From contig CAZNGF010000024.1 of NCBI GenBank assembly GCA_964572855.1, forward strand, positions 1 to 35,099: a stretch of 35,099 bases of DNA. The letters are read 5' to 3'. The position numbers were made by a program, and so were the translations under genes. Below, one piece after another: positions 1-5,840 of the stretch. Every line of letters starts with the position of its first letter. Positions within the stretch are counted from its first letter, which is position 1. The notes under the pieces are model-generated. The model worked only from the letters and a program-made list of their open reading frames with translations, ran no database searches and had not been told where the DNA came from. The DNA is from CAZNGF01 sp964572855. Lineage in GTDB: Bacteria; Bipolaricaulota; Bipolaricaulia; RBG-16-55-9; JAJCYT01.

Positions 1-98
1 CGTCTATGGTTCTGCACAAGCACGTTAGCCCAAAATCCGCAAGCTTGGCTAGAGTCACGATCATTGCTTGACGCTTCTTTGTGCAGTCGCCAGTAAAC
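1..98. other. Window edge, no gene seen
   Basis: This short stretch lies downstream of the priA stop codon. I see no convincing start, ribosome site or recognisable protein on either strand, and no clear intrinsic terminator. The frames that run through here are shadows of priA. Confidence 0.5.
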
Positions 99-2252
99 TT
101 ACGGATCGACGTCGATCTCGACGCTGGAATCCAATTTGAGCGCCTTGACGCGACCTATCAGTTCGTCGCGCAGCGGCGGCACGGCGTCGGCCTTGAGCAA
201 GAGCTGCCAGCGGTGGCGCCCGCGCCAGCGGTAGGGCAACGCGCGCGCGGGGCCCAGCACCTCCGCCTCGTTCAGCTCGGCCAGCGCCGCCTTGAGCCGG
301 TCGGCGGCCTCGCGCGCGGCCGCCTCCGCGGGCTTGGCCACCGTCAGCCGGATCAGGTGGGCATACGGCGGGTATCCTAACGCCTCGCGATATCCCAGCT
401 CCTCGCGCGCGAAGGCCTCGTAGTCGCGCCCGAGCGCGTGCCGGATCACGTAGTGCTCGGGGTGGCGCGTCTGGAGCAGCACGCGCGCGTCCCGCTCGCC
501 GCGCCCCGCGCGGCCCGACGCCTGGCTTATGAGCTGAAAGGTGCGCTCGGCGCCGCGGAAGTCGGGCACGTCCAGTAGCGCGTCCGCGTCGGCGATGCCC
601 ATGAGGGTCACGCCGGGGAAGTCGTGCCCGAGGCCGATCATCTGCGTCCCGAGCAGCACGTCGATCCGACCGCTGCGGAAATCCTCCAGCAACGCCCCGT
701 GCTGGCCGCGCTTGACCGCGTCGGAGTCCATGCGCGCCACGCGGGCCGTCGGGAATTTGCGCTTCAGGATCGTTTCCATGCGCTGCGTACCGGTGCCGAG
801 GAATTCGAGTTCGCCGCCGCAAGCCCGGCACGCGTGCCCCTTGTGCTCGTAACCACAGTAGTGGCAGCGCAACTGGATCGGCCTCAAGTGGAAGGTGAGC
901 GCGATGCCACAGCTCGGACAGCGCTGGGCCGCCCGACATTGGCCACAGAGCGCGATCCCAAACCCCCGACGATTGACCAGCAGCATGGCCTGTTCACCGC
1001 GCCCCAGGCACGCCCCCAGCGCCGCCTCCAACTCGGGACTGAGCCGACGCCTGCTTTGGCTCATGTCGACCAGCTCGACCTCGGGCAGGGGCGCGGGCAC
1101 GACGCGCTCGGGCAGGGCGAGGCGCTGGAGCGCGCCGCTTTGGGCCGCGTGGAACGCCTCCAGCGACGGCGTCGCGCTTCCCAACACGGCCACCGCCCCC
1201 TCGGCTGCCGCCCGCCGCAGCGCGACGTCGCGGGCGTGGTAGCGCGGCTCGGGGGACTCCTGTCGGTAGGTGGACTCGTGCTCCTCGTCCAGCACGATCA
1301 ACCCCAGGCCGTCCAGCGGCACGAGCGACGCCGAGCGCACGCCAACGGCCACGCGTGCCTCGCCGTCGCGCAGCCGGGTCCACTCGCGCGCGCGCTGGGC
1401 GTCGGTGAGGCCGCTGTGCAGGACCGCCAGCCCGTCGCCCAACCGCCCCCGCACGCGCGCCAGCAACTGCGGCGTGAGCGCGATCTCGGGCACGGCCATG
1501 ATCGCGGTTTTTCCCTGCGACAGAACGTGTTGGAGGGCGTGCAGGTAGACCTCGGTCTTGCCGCTCCCGTTGACGCCGTGCAGCAGGAACGCCCCCCGGT
1601 CGCCGTCGAGCGCGCCGGTCAGCGCTCCCAGCGCCGCCCGCTGCGCGCCGGTCAGGGCCACGGCGGCGGCCCGCTCCCGAAACGGCGAGGTCACGCCGGA
1701 CGGCGGCTTGGGCTGCAGCTTGACGTGTCCCTTCTCGACCAAGGCGCGCAACGGGCCGTCCGAACTGCCCGCCCAGCTCAACAGCTCCCGCACGCTGGGT
1801 GAGCTGAGGTTGAGCAGCGTGCGCAGTAGGTTGGCCTGCTGCGGCGCGGTGGGCTGTAGCCGCTCGATCTGCGCCAGCGTATCCTGGAGCGGGCGGTTGA
1901 GCCCCACGAGCTTGCTGCGCGATGGCCTCGCCCGGCTGAGGCGCTGGGGCAGGATGGCCTGCAGCACGAGCCCCAGCGGGCAGAGGTAGCGCGCACTCAT
2001 CCAGCGGGCCAGCGAGAGCACCGCGGGCGTGAGCACGGGATCGTCGTCCAGGCAGTCCTGCAGCGGCTGCAGCCTGCCCTCGTAGTCGCTTTCGGCCTTG
2101 CGGCGCAGCAGGTAGCCCACCACGCGCTCCCGCCCGAATTGCACGCGCACCCGCACGCCCGCGGGCACGTCGGCCAGCTCGGGGGGGATCGCGTAGTCGA
2201 AGGTGCGGTCCACGGGCCGGGGGACGGCCACCTCGGCGATTTTTTCCTGCAT
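99..2252 (-). CDS. priA: Primosomal protein N' (PriA), replication restart helicase
   Basis: PriA is a 3'-5' superfamily 2 DNA helicase that recognises stalled forks and reloads the replisome. The 717-aa product has the full family layout. An N-terminal DNA-binding region comes first. The helicase core carries a Walker A motif, GVNGSGKTE, at residues 226-234 and a DEEH box at 322-325. Eight cysteines in CxxC pairs (436/439, 445/448, 463/466, 475/478) form the two zinc sites typical of PriA. A helicase C-lobe and C-terminal domain follow. All key motifs are present, so it looks functional. The ATG at 2252 gives a normal N-terminus (MQEKIAEVAVPRPVDRTFDY). It diverges from tRNA-Ser, which lies 83 bp away on the other strand. 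Identification is secure. Confidence 0.97.
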   Translation of the reverse strand: MQEKIAEVAVPRPVDRTFDYAIPPELADVPAGVRVRVQFGRERVVGYLLRRKAESDYEGRLQPLQDCLDDDPVLTPAVLSLARWMSARYLCPLGLVLQAILPQRLSRARPSRSKLVGLNRPLQDTLAQIERLQPTAPQQANLLRTLLNLSSPSVRELLSWAGSSDGPLRALVEKGHVKLQPKPPSGVTSPFRERAAAVALTGAQRAALGALTGALDGDRGAFLLHGVNGSGKTEVYLHALQHVLSQGKTAIMAVPEIALTPQLLARVRGRLGDGLAVLHSGLTDAQRAREWTRLRDGEARVAVGVRSASLVPLDGLGLIVLDEEHESTYRQESPEPRYHARDVALRRAAAEGAVAVLGSATPSLEAFHAAQSGALQRLALPERVVPAPLPEVELVDMSQSRRRLSPELEAALGACLGRGEQAMLLVNRRGFGIALCGQCRAAQRCPSCGIALTFHLRPIQLRCHYCGYEHKGHACRACGGELEFLGTGTQRMETILKRKFPTARVARMDSDAVKRGQHGALLEDFRSGRIDVLLGTQMIGLGHDFPGVTLMGIADADALLDVPDFRGAERTFQLISQASGRAGRGERDARVLLQTRHPEHYVIRHALGRDYEAFAREELGYREALGYPPYAHLIRLTVAKPAEAAAREAADRLKAALAELNEAEVLGPARALPYRWRGRHRWQLLLKADAVPPLRDELIGRVKALKLDSSVEIDVDP

Positions 2253-2296
2253 GGCGCCAGCATACCTGCAAGCGAAAGGCGCTTCGAGGGTTTGTG

Positions 2297-2324
2297 TTGA
2301 CGCACAGGCCGTTGCAGTTATAAT
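2297..2324 (+). promoter_or_regulatory. Promoter of tRNA-Ser
   Basis: The -35 box is TTGACG (2297-2302), followed by a 16-bp spacer and a perfect -10 TATAAT (2319-2324). The -10 ends 11 bp before the mature tRNA 5' end, so the 5' leader would be only a few bases. This is one of the strongest sigma-70-type matches in the window. Confidence 0.85.
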
Positions 2325-2335
2325 TGGCCCCGCCT

Positions 2336-2422
2336 GGAGGGATGACCGAACGGAAAGGAGCCGGTCTCGAAAACCGGTACGGCCTCACGGCCTTCGGGGT
2401 TCGAATCCCCGTCCCTCCGCCA
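2336..2422 (+). tRNA. tRNA-Ser (anticodon CGA)
   Basis: The gene folds as a class II tRNA. The acceptor stem pairs GGAGGGA (2336-2342) with TCCCTCC (2412-2418). The anticodon stem CCGGT/ACCGG encloses loop CTCGAAA, giving anticodon CGA, which reads UCG. A long variable arm (GGCC/GGCC type) identifies it as serine rather than a class I tRNA. The T arm contains GGTTCGAATCC. G73 and an encoded CCA end the gene at 2422. All arms pair cleanly. Confidence 0.96.
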
Positions 2423-2449
2423 GCAACGTCCGCCTCACCCCGGTGAGCG

Positions 2450-2635
2450 CTACCGTTTGTCCCGGCGTCCCCGAACGAGGCCGACCACAAGGCCCAACCC
2501 CGCCCCCAGCACCATCCCGGTACCCGCATCGCCCAGCGCCGCGCCGATCACCATGCCGGCCCCGGCGCCCCATACGACCCCCTTGCTGGTGTGCATGGGC
2601 GCTTGGCCCGTTTGCTTGTCCGGCTCTTCGCGCAT
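2450..2635 (-). CDS. Small glycine-zipper membrane protein
   Basis: This is a 61-aa product. A short charged N-terminus is followed by about 35 residues of glycine-rich hydrophobic sequence (GAGAGMVIGAALGDAG, then GMVLGAGLGLVVGLV), and it ends in a basic tail, RGRRDKR. The GxxxG-rich repeat is typical of glycine-zipper proteins, which insert in or pack against membranes. I cannot assign a specific role. The segment before the ATG (2635) is purine-rich (GGGGGG) but very close to the start, so the exact start is uncertain. It converges with tRNA-Ser. The hydrophobic pattern and termination just before the tRNA support a real gene, but at this length a chance frame in GC-rich DNA is possible. 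Confidence 0.55.
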   Translation of the reverse strand: MREEPDKQTGQAPMHTSKGVVWGAGAGMVIGAALGDAGTGMVLGAGLGLVVGLVRGRRDKR

Positions 2636-2792
2636 CGCCCCCCCTGACGCCCGTCCCCTTCATCCGGCAAACGTCGAATCCGTTCGTGTCGTGAAACGCG
2701 GACGGCCGTATGCTACCGGCACATAGCATTGTCGGCGAGCGAGGTCTTTCAGCTGAGCGGCGCTTGGGCGCGGGTTCGTCTGCTTTCGGAAT

Positions 2793-2815
2793 GCGCAATC
2801 CCGCTTCGATTGCGC
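2793..2815. promoter_or_regulatory. Inverted repeat overlapping pdxS -35
   Basis: GCGCAAT (2793-2799) and ATTGCGC (2809-2815) form a perfect 7-bp dyad with a 9-bp centre. Its right arm overlaps the predicted pdxS -35 box (2810-2815). That position fits a regulator binding site controlling PLP synthesis, but no regulator gene is adjacent. A chance dyad cannot be excluded. Confidence 0.4.
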
Positions 2816-2838
2816 CCCTCGGGGATCAAACGTACAAT
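2810..2838 (+). promoter_or_regulatory. Promoter of pdxS operon
   Basis: TTGCGC (2810-2815), a 17-bp spacer and TACAAT (2833-2838). The start site would fall near 2845, about 24 nt before the pdxS ATG, leaving room for the GAAAGGAG ribosome site at 2851-2858. Confidence 0.7.
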
Positions 2839-2868
2839 GCAGGGGCCAGCGAAAGGAGAGGGTGTCTG

Positions 2869-3747
2869 ATGGCGCAGCAAGGCACGTTTACGGTGAAGTC
2901 GGGGTTGGCCGAGATGCTCAAGGGCGGCGTGATCATGGACGTGACCAGCGCCGAGCAGGCCAAGATCGCGGAGGAGGCCGGCGCCGTGGCCGTCATGGCT
3001 TTGGAGCGCGTGCCCGCCGACATCCGCACCCACGGCGGCGTGGCCCGCATGTCCGATCCCCTCAAGGTTCGCGAGATCATGGACACCGTCTCCATCCCGG
3101 TCATGGCCAAGGTGCGCATCGGCCACTTCGTCGAGGCCCAGATCCTGGAGTCGATGGGCGTGGACTACATCGACGAGTCCGAGGTGCTCACGCCGGCCGA
3201 CCCCTGGCACCACGTCGACAAGTGGGCCTACAAGGTGCCGTTCGTGTGCGGCGCGCGCGACTTGGGCGAGGCGTGCCGGCGCCTGCAGGAGGGCGCGGCC
3301 ATGATCCGCACCAAGGGCGAAGCCGGCACGGGCGACGTGATCGAGGCCGTGCGCCACATGCGCCTGATCAACAAGCAGGTCCGCGCCGTGCAACACATGG
3401 ACGACGACGAGCTCTACCACCACGCCAAGGAGCTACAGGTTTCGGTCGAGGCCCTCAAGCTCGTGCGCGAGGGGGGACGGCTCCCGGTGGTCAACTTCGC
3501 CGCCGGCGGCCTGGCCACGCCGGCCGACGCGGCCATGATGATGCAGCTGGGCTGCGACGGCGTGTTCGTGGGCTCAGGCATATTCAAGTCAGCGGATCCG
3601 GCCAAGCGGGCCAAAGCCATCGTGCTGGCCGTGACCTATTACGACAAGCCCGCCAAGCTGGCCGAGATCTCGGCCGGCCTGGGCGAGGCCATGCCGGGCA
3701 CCGCCGCCGGCACGCTGGAGGAGAAGGAGCTGCTGCAGACGAGGTAA
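2869..3747 (+). CDS. pdxS: Pyridoxal 5'-phosphate synthase lyase subunit PdxS
   Basis: PdxS condenses ribose 5-phosphate, glyceraldehyde 3-phosphate and ammonia (delivered by PdxT) to PLP, in the DXP-independent vitamin B6 route. The ATG at 2869 follows AAGGAG at a normal distance and gives 292 aa, the usual family length. An upstream in-frame extension to 2710 would cover the promoter and is rejected. The catalytic residues of the (beta/alpha)8 barrel are visible: D24 in VIMDVTSAEQ, K81 in VMAKVRIGHF and K149 in IRTKGEAGTG, at the same numbers as in Bacillus PdxS. It is the first gene of an operon, followed 10 bp later by a two-gene insert and then pdxT. Identification is certain. Confidence 0.98.
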   Translation: MAQQGTFTVKSGLAEMLKGGVIMDVTSAEQAKIAEEAGAVAVMALERVPADIRTHGGVARMSDPLKVREIMDTVSIPVMAKVRIGHFVEAQILESMGVDYIDESEVLTPADPWHHVDKWAYKVPFVCGARDLGEACRRLQEGAAMIRTKGEAGTGDVIEAVRHMRLINKQVRAVQHMDDDELYHHAKELQVSVEALKLVREGGRLPVVNFAAGGLATPADAAMMMQLGCDGVFVGSGIFKSADPAKRAKAIVLAVTYYDKPAKLAEISAGLGEAMPGTAAGTLEEKELLQTR

Positions 3748-3757
3748 CGTTTGTTGC

Positions 3758-4021
3758 GTGGGCATCCATATCGATCCGCACACGCTCAAGCGTGCCATCG
3801 AACGCGGCACCAGCGAAGCGGAGATCAAGGACGTCTTGAAGACAGGCCAAGAATCGCCTGCAAAACATGGGCGATTTCGCAAGACGAAGGCCATTTCATT
3901 TGGACGAGAGCGCAACGGAACCTACGACGAACAGAAACGCGTCGAAGTCATCGATGTGCTCGAATCAAACGCATTGACTACGGTCACTGTCTACGTGTTG
4001 TTTGGGGAATGGGGCGAGTGA
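3758..4021 (+). CDS. DUF4258-like small protein, possible toxin
   Basis: This 87-aa protein begins at GTG 3758, 10 bp after the pdxS stop. The N-terminal helix pattern (IDPHTLKRAIERGTSEAEI) resembles the opening of DUF4258 proteins (H..(E)R...RGIS..EI..V). The end is a beta-rich stretch (VTVYVLF). DUF4258 proteins are often encoded next to DUF2283 proteins, as here, and the pair has been suggested to act as toxin and antitoxin. That function is family context, not shown by this sequence. By hand count, 3841-4020 is 52% GC, against 68% in a sampled line of pdxS, suggesting recent transfer. Its stop lies just 7 bp before the next ATG. It could also be an uncharacterised regulatory or metabolic small protein. 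Confidence 0.8.
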   Translation: MGIHIDPHTLKRAIERGTSEAEIKDVLKTGQESPAKHGRFRKTKAISFGRERNGTYDEQKRVEVIDVLESNALTTVTVYVLFGEWGE

Positions 4022-4028
4022 GTACGAC

Positions 4029-4241
4029 ATGCAAGCAACCTACAACGCCAAGACTGACCTTCTCTACCTACGCTTTGACGACCGTGAGCAACAGCTAACC
4101 AATCAGCGTTTGTCTGAACACATCGTGCTGGACGTCGGAGCAAACGACCAAATCGTCGGCATCGAGATCTTGGACGCGTCCAAGCACACCGACCTGCAAC
4201 GGCTGCTGCCGGTGGAATACGTATCGGCAGGTTCGGATTGA
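4029..4241 (+). CDS. DUF2283-like small protein, possible antitoxin
   Basis: This 70-aa protein has a clear DUF2283 signature. It opens with a beta-hairpin, YNAKTDLLYLRFDD, and ends with IVLDVGANDQIVGIEILDAS, the family's most conserved block. The ATG at 4029 is preferred because it gives the family-standard N-terminus; an in-frame TTG at 4002 would overlap the previous gene. The stop codon overlaps the pdxT start as TTGA (4238-4241), so the protein sits inside the pdxST operon with possible translational coupling. DUF2283 proteins commonly follow DUF4258 genes and are the presumed antitoxin of that pair. No DNA-binding domain is visible, so any neutralisation would be through protein contact. 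Confidence 0.85.
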   Translation: MQATYNAKTDLLYLRFDDREQQLTNQRLSEHIVLDVGANDQIVGIEILDASKHTDLQRLLPVEYVSAGSD

Positions 4242-4837
4242 CGTTGCAAATCGGCGTCCTCGGACTCCAGGGCGACTTCCGCGAACACTTACGGATGCTG
4301 AGCCAGATCGGCGTGGCGGGCGTCGACGTGCGCGCGCCCGAGGATCTGGACGGCACCTCGGGCCTGATCATCCCGGGCGGGGAGAGCACGACGCTGCGCA
4401 AGCTCCTGCGCTTCAGCGGCCTGGACGAGGCGATTTGCCAGCGCGCCCGGGCCGGCTACGGCCTCTACGGCACCTGCGCCGGTATGATCCTGCTGGCCAG
4501 GGAAATCGTCAATTCGGGGGGCGTGGAGCCGCTGGGCCTCATCGACATCGCCGTGGCGCGCAACGCCTACGGGCGGCAATCGGAGAGCTTCGAGGCCGAC
4601 GTCGAGGTTCGGGGCATCGGCCCCTTCCACATCGTGTTCATCCGCGCGCCGCAGCTCGTCGAGCGCGGCCCCGAGGTCGAGGTGCTGGCCGAGCACGACG
4701 GCGTCCCGATTCTGGCCCGACAGGGCAACGTGCTGGTCAGCAGCTTCCACCCCGAGATCGCGGGCGACCCGCGGCTCCACCGCTCCTTCGTCGAGCAGGT
4801 CCGGCAGCGCGCGGCGCAGAGCGCCCCCCCGCGCTGA
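4238..4837 (+). CDS. pdxT: Pyridoxal 5'-phosphate synthase glutaminase subunit PdxT
   Basis: PdxT is the class I glutamine amidotransferase that hydrolyses glutamine and channels ammonia to PdxS. The 199-aa product has the oxyanion strand PGGEST at 46-51, nucleophile C80 in YGTCAGM, and the partner pair H171/E173 in SFHPE, so the triad is complete. The start is non-ATG: TTG 4238 overlaps the upstream stop as TTGA, and a second TTG at 4244 is the alternative, changing only two residues. No Shine-Dalgarno sequence is obvious, so translation probably depends on the upstream frame. It is separated from pdxS by the DUF4258/DUF2283 pair instead of following directly. Function is certain; the exact start is less so. 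Confidence 0.97.
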   Translation: MTLQIGVLGLQGDFREHLRMLSQIGVAGVDVRAPEDLDGTSGLIIPGGESTTLRKLLRFSGLDEAICQRARAGYGLYGTCAGMILLAREIVNSGGVEPLGLIDIAVARNAYGRQSESFEADVEVRGIGPFHIVFIRAPQLVERGPEVEVLAEHDGVPILARQGNVLVSSFHPEIAGDPRLHRSFVEQVRQRAAQSAPPR

Positions 4838-4851
4838 CCCTTCCGCGCCTG

Positions 4852-5349
4852 TCAGCCTGGGCCGGTGCGGACCAAGTCGGAAAACGCGTCGACCGCGGCG
4901 CGCCAGTAGTCCGTGCCCGCGTCCCGGTCCCAAGCGGGCTGGCGCGCGGCGCGCAGGTAGACCAGCGTGCCCAGGTGGTAGAACATGTGTTGCGTGAGCC
5001 GCTTGAGCACCCAGGCCAGCGTCAGGGGACCGCGCTCGGTTGCGACCGGGCGGTTGAATGCCTCGACCGAGGCGGCCGCGACGATGTCGGTGAGCAGGGC
5101 TTCCATCTCGCGCAGGAAGTCAAGCGTCCGATCCAAATCGTCACCCTGGGGGAAATCCAGCACGTCGTAGCCCAACGCCGAGAGCCAGGCGCGCTCGGCG
5201 CCGCCCAAGTGGACCAAAAGCTCTTGGATGGACTTGACGTGGGGGGCGGGCTTCCAGCTGGCGTCGGCCTGGCTCAGCCCCTCGGCCGCGCGGTAGACGG
5301 CCCGGCGGCCGGCGCGATAGGCGTTCAGGACGTCGGCGGCGCGAACCAT
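4852..5349 (-). CDS. DinB-fold four-helix-bundle protein
   Basis: This 165-aa helical protein belongs to the DinB/YfiT-like superfamily, which includes thiol-S-transferases and many uncharacterised members. Three histidines match the superfamily's usual metal ligands: H47 in LLVHLGGAERAW, then H121 and H125 in LTQHMFYHLG. A divalent-metal-dependent transferase using a low-molecular-weight thiol is possible, but the substrate cannot be told from sequence. The ATG at 5349 gives the standard start (AADVLNAYRAGRRAV). It is convergent with pdxT (14 bp gap) and lies downstream of the 79-aa orphan gene on the same strand. Confidence 0.88.
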   Translation of the reverse strand: MVRAADVLNAYRAGRRAVYRAAEGLSQADASWKPAPHVKSIQELLVHLGGAERAWLSALGYDVLDFPQGDDLDRTLDFLREMEALLTDIVAAASVEAFNRPVATERGPLTLAWVLKRLTQHMFYHLGTLVYLRAARQPAWDRDAGTDYWRAAVDAFSDLVRTGPG

Positions 5350-5401
5350 GCCGCATTGTAGTCGGGACGCCTGCGCCGGTTCAAGCGCGGCGCGCGGACG
5401 G

Positions 5402-5641
5402 CTAGAGCGTGATGTAGCCGATCAGCTTGTTGACCGACTCGCGCGTGATGGGCGTGGCCTCGACCACGTGACCTTCCCACCCGTCCGCCAACGGGTACAT
5501 CTTGCGGGCGACCTCGAGCTGCGTACGACGCGCCTCGTCCGCGGATTTTGCCGTCACGAACACGTTGTCAAGCGCGGGGACCAGGTCGCCCCGCTCGTCC
5601 TTGCGGTAGGCCAGTCGAGCCACGGAAAACAGCTTGTTCAT
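5402..5641 (-). CDS. Hypothetical 79-aa protein
   Basis: I do not recognise this protein. It is 79 aa, mixed alpha/beta in pattern, and soluble, with no signal peptide or membrane segment and no cysteine. A central helix (SADEARRTQLEVARKMYPLADGWEGH) is followed by a strand, VVEATPI, and a hydrophobic end, LIGYITL. The ATG at 5641 has a GGTGA ribosome site about 8 nt upstream and a good promoter (5677-5704), so the gene is probably real and separately transcribed. It shares a divergent promoter region with the MMPL exporter and could be co-regulated with it. Confidence 0.75.
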   Translation of the reverse strand: MNKLFSVARLAYRKDERGDLVPALDNVFVTAKSADEARRTQLEVARKMYPLADGWEGHVVEATPITRESVNKLIGYITL

Positions 5642-5676
5642 GTCGAGTTCACCCTATTTCTTTCGCTTGATTTCCC

Positions 5677-5704
5677 ATTTTACAGGCCATCGGCCACTTC
5701 TCAA
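5677..5704 (-). promoter_or_regulatory. Promoter of the 79-aa hypothetical gene
   Basis: On the minus strand TTGAGA (5704-5699) is followed by a 16-bp spacer and TAAAAT (5682-5677). The predicted start site lies about 30 nt before the ATG at 5641. Confidence 0.55.
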
Positions 5705-5777
5705 GCTCTGCGGTTGGGCCGAGTCGCATGCGGGTCTCGCGCAAGGCGCCTGCCCATCGCGTCTTTCGCGCGCGCCC

Positions 5778-5806
5778 TTGACAACGGCGCGTGTCCGTGC
5801 TATAGT
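5778..5806 (+). promoter_or_regulatory. Near-consensus promoter of the MMPL operon
   Basis: A perfect -35 TTGACA (5778-5783), an ideal 17-bp spacer and TATAGT (5801-5806). It is the closest match to the sigma-70 consensus in the window. A promoter this strong in front of a large exporter, with a dyad right after the -10, fits a repressed, inducible operon. Confidence 0.85.
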
Positions 5807-5811
5807 ATTTT

Positions 5812-5829
5812 CATAATTTCGAAAGTATG
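5812..5829. promoter_or_regulatory. 18-bp operator-like dyad over the MMPL start site
   Basis: CATAATTTCGAAAGTATG is palindromic except for one mismatched pair (positions 5 and 14), centred on TTTCGAAA. It begins 5 bp after the -10 box and covers the expected start site, an ideal place for a dimeric repressor (TetR, MarR/GbsR or ArsR type). No cognate regulator is identified; the nearest regulator gene is the ArsR-type gene at 9130. Confidence 0.65.
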
Positions 5830-5840
5830 GTGAATCGAAC

